This document shows positions 17,655 through 26,590 of a stretch of DNA of 64,000 nucleotides, piece by piece; the first letter of the stretch is position 1, and each line of letters opens with the position of its first letter. The DNA comes from an uncultured Dorea sp. (lineage in GTDB: Bacteria > Bacillota > Clostridia > Lachnospirales > Lachnospiraceae), in assembly GCA_910584615.1 (NCBI GenBank), contig CAJUAM010000004.1, positions 53,797 to 117,796 of the forward strand, given 5' to 3'. The notes beneath the pieces were generated by a model. It saw only the letters and a program-made list of their open reading frames with translations. It had not been told where the DNA came from and did not search any database. Position numbers and translations under genes: made by a program.

Positions 17655-19082
17655 ATGATTTTTAGCTCACTTGTATTTTTATGCGTTTTTTTACCAGTTA
17701 CATATATTTTATATACAATCCTGCCATCACTTAAACAAAAGAACGGGCTTTTGACTTTTGTGAGCCTTGTGTTTTACGCTTATGGGGAACCAGTCTATGT
17801 ACTTCTCATGATCTTGAGCGCGTTTCTCAATTACTTATGCGCGCGGATGATCGCAGATCAAGGGGAAAAGAAAAAGCTTTTCCTGACAGCGGGACTGGTT
17901 GTGAATTTAGGACTTCTCGGTGTTTTTAAATATGCGGGATTTGCTGTGCATACATGCAACAGCCTGTTTGGACTCCATGTGCCGGTTCCTTCTGTGTCGC
18001 TCCCGATAGGTATTTCATTTTTTACGTTTCAGGCATTATCCTATGTGATCGATGTGTACCGGGGAAATGTTGAGGTCCAGAAAAGTTTTTTTAAAGTGCT
18101 TCTTTACATCTCTTTCTTCCCTCAGCTCATAGCAGGTCCTATCGTAAAATACAGGGATATAAGCGCTGAGATTGATAACAGGACCCAGAGTCTTGAGCAG
18201 ACGGCTTACGGGATGAGGAGATTTATATGCGGGCTTGCGAAGAAGGTGCTGATCGCCAATACTATGGGCAGCACAGCAGACTGCATCTTTGCGGCGGACC
18301 TTACGCAAGTGAATATTCTTGCGGCATGGCTTGGGGCCATTGCTTATCTGCTGCAGATTTATTACGATTTCAGCGGTTACAGTGATATGGCTATCGGTCT
18401 TGGAAGAATGTTCGGGTTTCACTTCAAGGAGAATTTTATGTATCCGTACGGAGCCTCAAGCGTTCGTGAATTCTGGAGGAGATGGCATATTTCCTTGTCG
18501 ACATGGTTTAAGGAATATCTGTATATCCCTTTAGGCGGCAACAGAAAGGGACGGGCAAGGACCAGCCTGAATAAGATCATCGTTTTCTTTTTCACAGGAC
18601 TCTGGCACGGAGCGAACTGGACTTTTGTTCTGTGGGGACTGTATCATGGTATGTTCCTGCTGTTTGAAGAATATGTTCCGTCGGTAAAAAAGATGCCGCG
18701 GCTTCTTTCGCATATATATACGGTGCTTGTAGTATGCGTAGGTTTTGTGATCTTCCGGGCGGATACGGTTTCACAAGGCTTCTATTTTATCGGACAGATG
18801 TTTGCTGGATTTACTTTTACGGCTGAGTCTTTGAACCTTGTGACGCAGCAGATGACACCTTGGTTTGCTGCGGCAGGCCTGGCAGGGATCATCGGAGCAG
18901 CGCCAATAAGACCGCTGGCAGACAAAGTAAGGGCAGGTCTGTGTCAGGACCAGGAGCCATTGACGGCTCTATGGCAAAGGATACAGACCGGGCTGTATTT
19001 TTTGAGCTTTTTACTTCTTTTGTGGTGTATGCTAAGGCTGTCAGGCAGCTCCTACAATCCGTTTATCTACTTTAGGTTCTGA
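17655..19082 (+). CDS. MBOAT family membrane O-acyltransferase (AlgI/PatA-like)
   Basis: A 475-residue polytopic membrane protein with about ten hydrophobic segments. The family segments PIGISFFTFQALSYVIDVYRG, FPQLIAGPIVKY, SVREFWRRWHISLSTWFKEYLY and GLWHGANWTFVLWG are present, the last holding the conserved His. These proteins pass acyl groups, usually acetyl, across the membrane for O-acetylation of exopolysaccharide or cell-wall polymers. It is followed at 43 bases by a DHHW/AlgX-like partner, the usual pairing. GGAAAGG precedes the start. Confidence 0.9.
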   Translation: MIFSSLVFLCVFLPVTYILYTILPSLKQKNGLLTFVSLVFYAYGEPVYVLLMILSAFLNYLCARMIADQGEKKKLFLTAGLVVNLGLLGVFKYAGFAVHTCNSLFGLHVPVPSVSLPIGISFFTFQALSYVIDVYRGNVEVQKSFFKVLLYISFFPQLIAGPIVKYRDISAEIDNRTQSLEQTAYGMRRFICGLAKKVLIANTMGSTADCIFAADLTQVNILAAWLGAIAYLLQIYYDFSGYSDMAIGLGRMFGFHFKENFMYPYGASSVREFWRRWHISLSTWFKEYLYIPLGGNRKGRARTSLNKIIVFFFTGLWHGANWTFVLWGLYHGMFLLFEEYVPSVKKMPRLLSHIYTVLVVCVGFVIFRADTVSQGFYFIGQMFAGFTFTAESLNLVTQQMTPWFAAAGLAGIIGAAPIRPLADKVRAGLCQDQEPLTALWQRIQTGLYFLSFLLLLWCMLRLSGSSYNPFIYFRF

Positions 19083-19124
19083 TATAAGCTTTGCAAAAAA
19101 GGTGTGAAGAAAGGAGACAAGGAA

Positions 19125-20543
19125 ATGAAGAAGATAGGAAGTAGTGTGTTTGTCGCGGCATGTCTTGTGTTATGTCTGCTTCCTTTTGCGGGGATGGCAA
19201 TAGCCCCCACAAATACTACGACGGAAAACAGAAAGCTGGTTTCATTTCCTGAGATAAAAGAGGAAGGAAAATGGAATCAGGAATGGCTTTCACAGGCAGG
19301 AGCGTATTTTGAAGAACACTTTGCTTTCCGGCCGTATTTTGTGACTGCGGATTCCGAGATCATGGGAAAAGTATTCGGGGTATCAAATATGGATACTGTG
19401 ATAGACGGTCAGGACGGTTGGCTGTATTATACGGCTACCAGGGATGATTATCTGGGGGCGGCTGTATTGTCGGAGCGGGGCGTTTATAATGCTTTGCATA
19501 ACCTGTCGCTGTTTCAGCGATATGTAGAAGAAAACGGTGCAAAATTCCTCTTTACATCTGCGCCGAATAAAAATTCCCTGTACGGTGAGCATATGCCTTA
19601 TTATGCCGGAAAAAAGGTAAGTGATGTAAAGAATATAGACCTTCTTGAGGCGGGATTTGAGAAGGAGAATATTCCTTATGCGGATCTGTTTGCCGCTTTT
19701 GAGAACCAGAAGGAAACACTGTATCTGAAAAGAGATTCCCACTGGAATCAGAAAGGTGCGCTTCTGGCTTATCATACTATGCTTTCCGAACTGGGAAAGG
19801 AACATGACGCTTATGAAACAGTGCGTTCCATACGGACAAAGACAGAGTATGGAGACTTAAACCGGATGGTGTATCCGAAAAGCGCTGTGCCGGAGTGGAA
19901 TTATAAATATGAAAAAGAATTGTCTTATCAATATGTGTCAGATTTTCAAAGTGTCGAGGATGCGTGGATCCAGACTGTCAACGAAAAGGGGCAGGGAAGT
20001 CTTTTGATGTTCAGGGATTCTTTTGGAAATACTTTGCTGCCGCTGATGGCAGATGTCTATAAAGACGGATATTTCTCTAAGATTGTTCCATACCCTGCAG
20101 AAGAATATATGACACAATATCATCCGGATACAGTTATTGTGGAAAAGGTAGAGAGGAATTTAAGCGAGCTTGCCAAAGAGCCTCCGGTCATGACAGGACT
20201 TTCTGCCAGGATTAAAGATGAACTGCAGGAAAAAGATACGGATACGACTGTTTCGGTAAAGGGATCGGATTATGATATGTCTTATCTGGAAATTGGCGGC
20301 ATGCTGGATGATGAGTATGTAAAGAAGGACACGAATGTCTATGTGACCGTGCAGTGCGCTGATAAAGTGCAGACGTATGAGGCATTTACAGTGTCAAAGG
20401 AAGATTCTGACAACGGATATCTTTTGTATCTGCCTAAGGATTCGTTATCTGAGGATTGGCTTGACGTGAGTGTGATCACAAAGACAAAAGGGAAGTATAC
20501 GGTTCTGAAGCAGAAAAAGTGCCAGATTCCGGCGGAAGAATAA
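19125..20543 (+). CDS. DHHW/AlgX-like SGNH acetyltransferase partner
   Basis: A 472-residue extracellular protein anchored by an N-terminal hydrophobic segment (about residues 6-27). The ENRKLVSFPEIK region, the LKRDSHWNQKGA segment (Asp and His of the SGNH-like site) and LMFRDSFGNTLLP (putative nucleophile Ser) match the DHHW/AlgJ-AlgX group. It likely receives acetyl groups exported by the MBOAT protein and transfers them to a surface polysaccharide. ATG 19125 (AAAGGAG at 19110-19115) is preferred over the in-frame GTG at 19104. The C-terminal 100 residues look like an additional beta-rich domain. Confidence 0.8.
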   Translation: MKKIGSSVFVAACLVLCLLPFAGMAIAPTNTTTENRKLVSFPEIKEEGKWNQEWLSQAGAYFEEHFAFRPYFVTADSEIMGKVFGVSNMDTVIDGQDGWLYYTATRDDYLGAAVLSERGVYNALHNLSLFQRYVEENGAKFLFTSAPNKNSLYGEHMPYYAGKKVSDVKNIDLLEAGFEKENIPYADLFAAFENQKETLYLKRDSHWNQKGALLAYHTMLSELGKEHDAYETVRSIRTKTEYGDLNRMVYPKSAVPEWNYKYEKELSYQYVSDFQSVEDAWIQTVNEKGQGSLLMFRDSFGNTLLPLMADVYKDGYFSKIVPYPAEEYMTQYHPDTVIVEKVERNLSELAKEPPVMTGLSARIKDELQEKDTDTTVSVKGSDYDMSYLEIGGMLDDEYVKKDTNVYVTVQCADKVQTYEAFTVSKEDSDNGYLLYLPKDSLSEDWLDVSVITKTKGKYTVLKQKKCQIPAEE

Positions 20544-20558
20544 AAGGGAGTAAGTGTT

Positions 20559-21542
20559 ATGAAACAGAAAATAAATCCAAAGGCCATGCTTTTACTGATT
20601 TTTGTGTCTGTGGCTGCAGTCATGTTATCAGGCTGCGGTAAGAAAATAGAAGTAAGCATACAGGATATGTATACACAGACCCGTATGTCCGCCGCCCAAG
20701 GGGCGACAGTGCAGGATATTTTAGCAGAGGCAGAGATTGATATCGAAAAGAAGGATGAGGTCACGCCATCTCTGGATACGAAGATCACAAAGGATCATGA
20801 AGAGATCACCATCTTACGACATGCAGAGGCACAGCTTGTAGTGGATGACGAGGTTACACATATAGAGATGACGGGCGCAAAGGTGAAAGATGTCCTGCGC
20901 CGGTCACAGCTGACACTTGGAGAACACGACAGCTGTGATCATGAACTTGAAGGTTACATTACCGACGGTATGACAATCTCTGTCATACGCCGTCTGGCAG
21001 TATCTGTCACGGCGGACGGAGAGACAAAAGATTATCTGACACAGGCGAAGACAGTGGGAGAACTGTTGGATTCAGAAGGAATCACTCTCGGGAAAAAAGA
21101 CAAAGTAAAGCCGAAACTTTCAAAGAAGCTTAAGGAAGGTACAAAAGTAGTAGTAAAGCGGGTTGATGTCAAGGAAGTGACAGAGAAAGAGCCGGTTGCT
21201 TATCAGACCCGGACCGAGAAGTCGAATAGTATGACAGTTGGGACGAGCAAAGTGACGAGACAGGGAGTGAACGGTGAGAAGAAGGTGACTTACCGTGTGA
21301 CTTATGTAGACGGCAAAGAGGACGGGCGCAAAGTCGTCAAGGAAGAGATCGTAAAAGAGCCGGTCGATAAGATCATCACACAGGGAACGAAGCCAAAGCC
21401 AAAGCCGGCCGCGTCAAAATCCAAATCCAAAGGCGGGAAAAAGGTTGTCTCAAAGAAAAAAGTATACGATTGCGACGGGTCCGGACATGGATATTATATT
21501 ATAAAATATTCGGACGGAACTGTGAAGTATAAAGATTTTTAA
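20559..21542 (+). CDS. G5/DUF348-domain lipoprotein
   Basis: A 327-residue lipoprotein with lipobox LSGCG (Cys about residue 27). Three DUF348 (YabE-like) repeats follow, about residues 29-205, visible as GATVQDILAEAEI, GAKVKDVLRRSQL and AKTVGELLDSEGI. Then comes a G5 domain (about 205-285), a Lys/Pro/Ser linker and a short tail (CDGSGHGYYIIKYSDGTVKY). G5 domains bind glycans, and such proteins act at the peptidoglycan. Unlike YabE/Rpf-type enzymes it has no 3D/RlpA lytic domain. It is 15 bases after the DHHW gene, so it may be part of the surface-modification unit. Confidence 0.8.
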   Translation: MKQKINPKAMLLLIFVSVAAVMLSGCGKKIEVSIQDMYTQTRMSAAQGATVQDILAEAEIDIEKKDEVTPSLDTKITKDHEEITILRHAEAQLVVDDEVTHIEMTGAKVKDVLRRSQLTLGEHDSCDHELEGYITDGMTISVIRRLAVSVTADGETKDYLTQAKTVGELLDSEGITLGKKDKVKPKLSKKLKEGTKVVVKRVDVKEVTEKEPVAYQTRTEKSNSMTVGTSKVTRQGVNGEKKVTYRVTYVDGKEDGRKVVKEEIVKEPVDKIITQGTKPKPKPAASKSKSKGGKKVVSKKKVYDCDGSGHGYYIIKYSDGTVKYKDF

Positions 21543-21573
21543 AAGAAACATGGGCTGCTGTATTTTTATTGTC

Positions 21574-22464
21574 TTATCCCGGGACGCTTATACATATAGT
21601 TAATATTTCGTTTTCGTAATCTGCTGAAATAGTACCGCCCATTTTCTCCATCAGTATTTTTGATATGGATAGCCCTAATCCCGTTGATTTTCGAGCGCTG
21701 TTTACCGTATAAAAGCGGTCAAATAAGCGCTCGATTTGTATTTCAGTCAGGCCGGATGCATGGTTTGAAAAGAAAAACTCCCTGTCTTGTGTTAAAGTTA
21801 TATTCAAATCTCCGTCGCTGTATTTTACAGCGTTGTTTATTATATTTCCTAAAACGCGGGATAAGGCATTTTCATTTCCCTTTCCTTCTGTTTTTTTATC
21901 GGGAATAGTTATCTTAGGAATGATGTTTTTCTGCTTTAATACAGAATAATAGGACGATATTATGTTTTCTAAGACTGCGTTCAGATTTACCGTTTCTATT
22001 ATCATGTCTTCTGTATCGGCTGCTGTCAGTGTATACTGGAACAATTCTTCCGTGAGCTGTTTCATAGCTTTTGTACGGTTTTCTATGGAGGAAAGATAGA
22101 CTCTTGCTGTCTTAGAACATTCTTCGTCTCGGAGCAGATTTAGATATCCGTAGATTGCTGTTAAAGGAGTTCTTAGATCATGGGATATATTTGTGATGGC
22201 TTCTTTCAGTTCCAGATCTCCGTGCTCGTATTTTTGCCTGCTGTTGTTGAAAACTTTAAGCTGCATGTTGATAGAAGCAGCCAGTGCTCTCATGTCTGTG
22301 TCATGGCTGGATATTTGGATCAGGGTGTTTGTATCGTGCTTTATTTTCTCGGCAAAAGCAATGTTTATTTCTTTTGCTGATTTTTTTAAGAGGTATACTT
22401 TTGAAAAAAGTATACCGATGATAATAAGTAACCCGATGATCAACAACCCTGTCCAGATATTCAT
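21574..22464 (-). CDS. Sensor histidine kinase, short single-TM type
   Basis: A 296-residue kinase with one N-terminal membrane helix (residues about 4-26) and almost no extracellular part. The dimerization helix holds phospho-acceptor His95 in NISHDLRTPLTAIYGYL. The ATPase domain follows with NIINNAVKYS and STGLGLSISKIL. Kinases of this architecture typically sense antimicrobial peptides through an accompanying ABC transporter or membrane stress. It is the last gene of a minus-strand unit: response regulator, ATPase, permease, kinase. Confidence 0.87.
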   Translation of the reverse strand: MNIWTGLLIIGLLIIIGILFSKVYLLKKSAKEINIAFAEKIKHDTNTLIQISSHDTDMRALAASINMQLKVFNNSRQKYEHGDLELKEAITNISHDLRTPLTAIYGYLNLLRDEECSKTARVYLSSIENRTKAMKQLTEELFQYTLTAADTEDMIIETVNLNAVLENIISSYYSVLKQKNIIPKITIPDKKTEGKGNENALSRVLGNIINNAVKYSDGDLNITLTQDREFFFSNHASGLTEIQIERLFDRFYTVNSARKSTGLGLSISKILMEKMGGTISADYENEILTICISVPG

Positions 22465-22475
22465 AATTCACACCT

Positions 22476-23267
22476 CTACTTGATATTTTTTCGTCTGAAG
22501 AAGAAAACACCCGCTCCCGTTGAAATCACTGTGACACCAATAGAATACAGACACATTTCATTCATGTTTTTAATGTTTCTTCTTGAATACTGCATTTCCT
22601 GACCTGTTGGAAGCACATTGTATAGAAATTCCAATCGTGCTCTTTCTTCTCCGCCGACATATGCGGTATTTGCGGTTCCGTCATACCATGTCTTTGGATT
22701 GTCTAAAATTCTCTGCACCTCGTTTAAAAATGCGATTGATATGAACATGGCGACAATGCAGATCACTGCTGCTGCGGCCTTGCTGGAAACTAAAAGACTG
22801 ATCATCGTAAATATTGAACAAAATGCGACAACTGTGATCAAACTGCCAGATATGATCACTAAAACTTTTTCTGCCGGGATCGTCAATGATCCGATCAGCG
22901 GAATCCCTACGATCATATTTGCCAGCATATAAGAAACACACATTAAGAAAGACGCGGCAATATTTGTGATCAGATCAGAAAAGTAGATTTCAACCCTCTT
23001 ATGTCCTGCAATGATCTTATTTCTCATTGTTCCGTCGCCGTATTCTACTCCGACAAACAAAGAGCAGAAAATCGCGCTTATCACTCCGATCATAAGGGTA
23101 TAACAAAAAAACGTACTATCTAATGTTACAGCGATCCCATATCCGGATAACTGCCTGTATTGCTGATAACACAGGAAACTGCCTGAAAAAAACATGAAGC
23201 CCATACCTGCTAAAAACAGCCTGTTCCTGAACATTCTGAAAAAATTGGCATATAATAGTTTATTCAT
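22476..23267 (-). CDS. ABC-2 type transporter permease
   Basis: A 263-residue membrane protein with about six hydrophobic segments starting near residue 15. It resembles permeases of bacitracin/lantibiotic-resistance exporters (BcrB-like). The start overlaps the end of the ATPase gene by 8 bases, which implies translational coupling and one complex. The kinase gene follows after 11 bases. The substrate cannot be read from the sequence. Confidence 0.78.
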   Translation of the reverse strand: MNKLLYANFFRMFRNRLFLAGMGFMFFSGSFLCYQQYRQLSGYGIAVTLDSTFFCYTLMIGVISAIFCSLFVGVEYGDGTMRNKIIAGHKRVEIYFSDLITNIAASFLMCVSYMLANMIVGIPLIGSLTIPAEKVLVIISGSLITVVAFCSIFTMISLLVSSKAAAAVICIVAMFISIAFLNEVQRILDNPKTWYDGTANTAYVGGEERARLEFLYNVLPTGQEMQYSRRNIKNMNEMCLYSIGVTVISTGAGVFFFRRKNIK

Positions 23268-24177
23268 GGACCGTACCTCCTGTCAGATTGATATAATAAC
23301 TTTCTAATGTTTCTGCCTGTTCATGCATGGAAGTGATATAACAATTATCTTTGGCCAGTTTTAATGTCAGTTCTGAAACAGGAAATTCTCCGTATATATT
23401 TGCGTCAGTATCAGAAAGTATCTCATATTCAAAGCCCATGATATCAAGCACGCGTGCTAACACCGCGGTATTCGTAACCGTCAGTTTTATACATTTTTGA
23501 CATGCTTTTTGCAGTGCTTTTGCAGTTGTCTCTTTTATCATAGTTCCATTGGCAATAAAACCATAATGTGTAGCAAGACGTGAGAGCTCGTCCAGATTAT
23601 GGCTTGAGATCAGTATCGTCATCTGTTTCTTTCTGTTTAATCTCAAGATCAATTCTCTTATTTCAATAACTCCCTGTGGGTCAAGCCCGTTGCCTGGTTC
23701 GTCAAGGATGAGAAAGTCGGGATTTCCTACAAGCGCAATTGCGATCCCAAGTCTTTGACGCATGCCGAAAGAAAAGTGTTTTGCTTTTTTATTTTTTGTA
23801 TGATCCAGTCCCACAAGATGCAATAGTTCATCAATCCCGTCATACGAAGGTAATCCTAAAATCTGATATTGTTGTTTGAGATTGTTTCGTGCTGTCATAT
23901 CCAGATAGACTGCCGGTGTTTCAACGACTGCTCCGATTCTTTTCTGTGAGCCTGAAATGTTTTTACCGGTATTTTTCGCGCCGTATAAAGTGTAAGTTCC
24001 AGAAGTGGGTGCCTGCAGTCCGCATATGATACGGATAAAAGTAGTTTTTCCGGCCCCGTTTTCTCCGACAAACCCATAAATAGAACCTTCAGGGATATGG
24101 ATAGAAAATCTATCCAGTGCTTTTGCAGAGTGACCATATTCTTTTGTCAGATCTTTCGCTGTTAAAACATATTTCAT
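23260..24177 (-). CDS. ABC transporter ATPase, BcrA-type
   Basis: A 305-residue ATPase. Walker A is GENGAGKTT, the signature is FSFGMRQRLGI instead of LSGGQ, Walker B is DFLILDEPGNGLDP, and an H-loop follows in ILISSHNLDEL. The degenerate signature is normal for the bacitracin/lantibiotic exporter group. The C-terminal 80 residues form the extension typical of that group. It couples to the permease encoded downstream. The ribosome site GGAGG is at the right distance from the ATG. Confidence 0.88.
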   Translation of the reverse strand: MKYVLTAKDLTKEYGHSAKALDRFSIHIPEGSIYGFVGENGAGKTTFIRIICGLQAPTSGTYTLYGAKNTGKNISGSQKRIGAVVETPAVYLDMTARNNLKQQYQILGLPSYDGIDELLHLVGLDHTKNKKAKHFSFGMRQRLGIAIALVGNPDFLILDEPGNGLDPQGVIEIRELILRLNRKKQMTILISSHNLDELSRLATHYGFIANGTMIKETTAKALQKACQKCIKLTVTNTAVLARVLDIMGFEYEILSDTDANIYGEFPVSELTLKLAKDNCYITSMHEQAETLESYYINLTGGTVHE

Positions 24178-24209
24178 TTTCCATAGCCTCCTTGTTTTTC
24201 ATACATGTT

Positions 24210-24245
24210 ATTTTAATAGGCTGTTGTTAAGAAAGCTGTTAAGAA
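24210..24245 (-). promoter_or_regulatory. Direct-repeat promoter before the minus-strand ABC operon
   Basis: Read on the minus strand, TTCTTAACA occurs twice with a 12-base period (plus positions 24225-24233 and 24237-24245). About 9 bases downstream is the -10-like TAAAAT (24210-24215), and no good -35 exists. TTAACA repeats at about one helical turn are what OmpR/PhoP-type regulators bind, so this is probably an activator-dependent promoter served by the adjacent response regulator. Confidence 0.5.
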
Positions 24246-24269
24246 AAATGCAAAGAAAGTGTAAAGATT

Positions 24270-24935
24270 TTATTCTGCCATTTTAAAACCGATTCCCCAG
24301 ACTGCTTCGATATAATCTTTTTCAGAGGAGTTTCTCAGTTTCTTTCTCAAGTTACTAATGTGGACCCGCAGGGAACTTTCCATGCAATCAGGTGTGTCTT
24401 CGCTGATACGGTCAAGTAAGACTGACTTTGTAATGACCTGTTTTGGATTTTCCATAAGAAGTTTCAATATGGCAAATTCCGTTTTTGTTAATTTTACAGT
24501 CTGCTTATTTACTTTTACATCATGTGTCGTGATATCCATACTGATTTCATCATATACCAATATGTGTGCTGTATTTGTTTTATTAACTTTTCTAAACTGC
24601 ACGGTTATTCTGGCTAACAATTCTTCAATCTCAAATGGTTTTGTAATATAGTCAACAGCTCCACCCAGTAAAAGAGCCACCTTATCTTTCACATCCACTT
24701 TCGCGCTCATGACGATTACAGGGATATCTGATATCTGGGGCAATAGTTCTTCTCCGGACAGACCAGGCAGCATCAAATCCAAAAGTATCAGATCAGGTGT
24801 TGCGTTTTTAAGATATAATAATGCTTCCGTTCCGGAATAAGCATGGGAAACACTGTATTTTGCCTGTATTAAAACCTTATTGAGCATATTGTTGATATAA
24901 ATGTCGTCATCAATAATTAAAATATTCTTTTTCAT
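24270..24935 (-). CDS. OmpR-family response regulator
   Basis: A 221-residue regulator. The receiver has the acidic triad near residues 9-11, phospho-acceptor Asp53 in LILLDLMLPG and Lys in YITKPFE. The C-terminal winged helix ends with VWGIGFKMAE. It is the first gene of the minus-strand unit and is separated from the ATPase gene by 92 bases that contain a repeat-bearing promoter. Its likely partner is the kinase at the end of the unit. Confidence 0.92.
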   Translation of the reverse strand: MKKNILIIDDDIYINNMLNKVLIQAKYSVSHAYSGTEALLYLKNATPDLILLDLMLPGLSGEELLPQISDIPVIVMSAKVDVKDKVALLLGGAVDYITKPFEIEELLARITVQFRKVNKTNTAHILVYDEISMDITTHDVKVNKQTVKLTKTEFAILKLLMENPKQVITKSVLLDRISEDTPDCMESSLRVHISNLRKKLRNSSEKDYIEAVWGIGFKMAE

Positions 24936-25000
24936 TTTTTTCTCCGATATAAAAAGCAGTCAATGCCAAGACTAACTGCTTTGTAAAGATTACATATGGT

Positions 25001-25029
25001 ATTATAGCATTCGTGTGACAGCATCACAA
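25001..25029 (-). promoter_or_regulatory. Promoter of the minus-strand response regulator
   Basis: On the minus strand TTGTGA (plus 25024-25029), 17 bases and TATAAT (plus 25001-25006). In the predicted leader an 8-bp hairpin (24953-24960 with 24975-24982, 14-base loop) precedes the ribosome site. Confidence 0.55.
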
Positions 25030-25043
25030 GATTTCCGTCCTAT

Positions 25044-25083
25044 TCCTTATAATTTCCTTATAATTGTCCTGTATGTTTATAAG
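25044..25083 (+). promoter_or_regulatory. Direct-repeat promoter of the plus-strand ABC operon
   Basis: The 11-base unit TCCTTATAATT occurs twice in perfect tandem (25044-25054, 25055-25065). The -10-like TATAAG is at 25078-25083 and the position of the -35 box falls in the second repeat. This looks like a site for a response regulator that activates from the -35 region. It faces the promoter of the divergent module. Confidence 0.5.
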
Positions 25084-25116
25084 TATAGAAAATATGCAAG
25101 TATAGGAGGAAGATAT

Positions 25117-25839
25117 ATGGATAGGAATATTCTGGAAGTAAAAGGTCTGTCAAAAAAATTCCGCGGCCGGCCGGTTGTCAAAAATGTTTCTTTTAAAGTG
25201 CCTGAGTGTTGTGTATACGGGCTTTTGGGGCCAAACGGAGCCGGGAAATCTACATTGCTAAAAATGCTGACAGGGATATTAAGACCGACAGACGGCAAGA
25301 TCCTTTTTGACGGTCATACATGGAGCCGGAACGATCTTGCGGATATCGGAGCGTTTATTGAAACGCCGCCAATCTATGAGAATTTGACGGCTGAGGAGAA
25401 TCTGAAAGTGCGGGCACTGATGACAGGGGCGGCAGATGAGAGCATCCATAAGGTACTAAAGATGATGGATCTGACTGATACGGGAAAGAAAAGAGCGGGT
25501 GCGTTTTCACTGGGGATGAAGCAGAGACTTGGAATAGGGACCGCGCTCCTTGCTCATCCAAGACTTTTGATCTTGGATGAGCCGGTCAATGGGCTGGATC
25601 CCATCGCGATCAACGGGCTTCGGAAGATGATACAGAGATTTCCAGAGGAAGGGATCACAGTTATCATATCCAGCCATATATTAAGTGAGATCGAGCAGGT
25701 GGCTGACCGCATCGCGATTATGGCAAACGGGGTCATAGGTTATGAGGGCGCCAGAGAAGACTTTGAAAACTTAGAAGAGCTTTTCTTTAAGACAGCAGAA
25801 AGATATATGGGAGGTGGACAGGATGCTGCGTTTGTTTAA
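25117..25839 (+). CDS. ABC transporter ATPase, lantibiotic-immunity type
   Basis: A 240-residue ATPase. Walker A is GPNGAGKST, the signature is FSLGMKQRLGI, Walker B is LLILDEPVNGLDP, and the H-loop is VIISSHILSEI. The IGAFIETPPIYENLTAEENL segment is typical of the LanF/MutF/BcrA group. An in-frame GTG at 25015 exists, but ATG 25117 with AGGAGGA is clearly the start, and the upstream part is promoter DNA. It is the first gene of a five-gene unit with two permeases and a two-component system. Confidence 0.9.
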   Translation: MDRNILEVKGLSKKFRGRPVVKNVSFKVPECCVYGLLGPNGAGKSTLLKMLTGILRPTDGKILFDGHTWSRNDLADIGAFIETPPIYENLTAEENLKVRALMTGAADESIHKVLKMMDLTDTGKKRAGAFSLGMKQRLGIGTALLAHPRLLILDEPVNGLDPIAINGLRKMIQRFPEEGITVIISSHILSEIEQVADRIAIMANGVIGYEGAREDFENLEELFFKTAERYMGGGQDAAFV

Positions 25840-26590
25840 AGCAGAAGTTATAAAGAATTCCCATACGGCGGCAGCAAAGACGGTTGTGTTTATGCCGGTT
25901 CTGGTTGTGCTGCTCTCTGTATTTCTGGCGAGGGAATATTTTATGGTAGATGTATTGAACTGGTGGTATATTGCATTGCTTCCGGGGGTTCTTGCTGTGA
26001 TTGGCAGCGGAGTGTGCAGGAAAGAAAAAAAGACAGAAAACAGGAATATACTGACGCTTCCTGTGGATGTCAAAAAAGTATGGGATGCAAAGGTTTTGTG
26101 CGCAGTGAGACTTTTGGTGTTTTCTGGCATAGTTATGACAGGACTTGCCATGCTTATGAGAAATATTGTAAAATATGGAATGCATGTAGAATATGTGCTG
26201 GATATTGACAATAAAACACTGATCACGGCAATGGTGATCCTGACGATTACTTTTTTGTGGCAGATTCCGTTTTGTATGCTTCTTGATCAGTTAGTCGGAA
26301 CACTTTTTATGATAGTGATCCATATGCTGCTTTATGTGGTGTCGGCAAGTATTTTGTCATTGGAGCCTTACTTTATGATATTCCCGGGGGCAATTCCGGC
26401 AAGGCTTATGTGTGTTGTCTTAAAAGTTCTTCCAAACGGGCTTTTAGCAAAGGAGGGGATGGCTACCTTTGCTTTGGAGCTTTTGGATGAACGGATGGTG
26501 GGAGCAGGGATCTTAAGCGCGCTTTTCTGGTTTATCTTCCTGTGGTTTCTGTCGCGTAAGATCTACGAAAGGCGGGTGTTTGGGAAGTGA
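25823..26590 (+). CDS. ABC permease, MutE/EpiE-like
   Basis: A 255-residue membrane protein with about six hydrophobic segments, resembling one of the two permease subunits of lantibiotic self-protection exporters (LanE). It overlaps the ATPase gene by 17 bases when started at ATG 25823 behind GGGAGG; an in-frame GTG at 25814 is less likely. The next permease starts in the stop codon. No lantibiotic precursor or modification gene is in the window, so the role would be defence or sensing, not immunity to an own product. Confidence 0.72.
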   Translation: MLRLFKAEVIKNSHTAAAKTVVFMPVLVVLLSVFLAREYFMVDVLNWWYIALLPGVLAVIGSGVCRKEKKTENRNILTLPVDVKKVWDAKVLCAVRLLVFSGIVMTGLAMLMRNIVKYGMHVEYVLDIDNKTLITAMVILTITFLWQIPFCMLLDQLVGTLFMIVIHMLLYVVSASILSLEPYFMIFPGAIPARLMCVVLKVLPNGLLAKEGMATFALELLDERMVGAGILSALFWFIFLWFLSRKIYERRVFGK

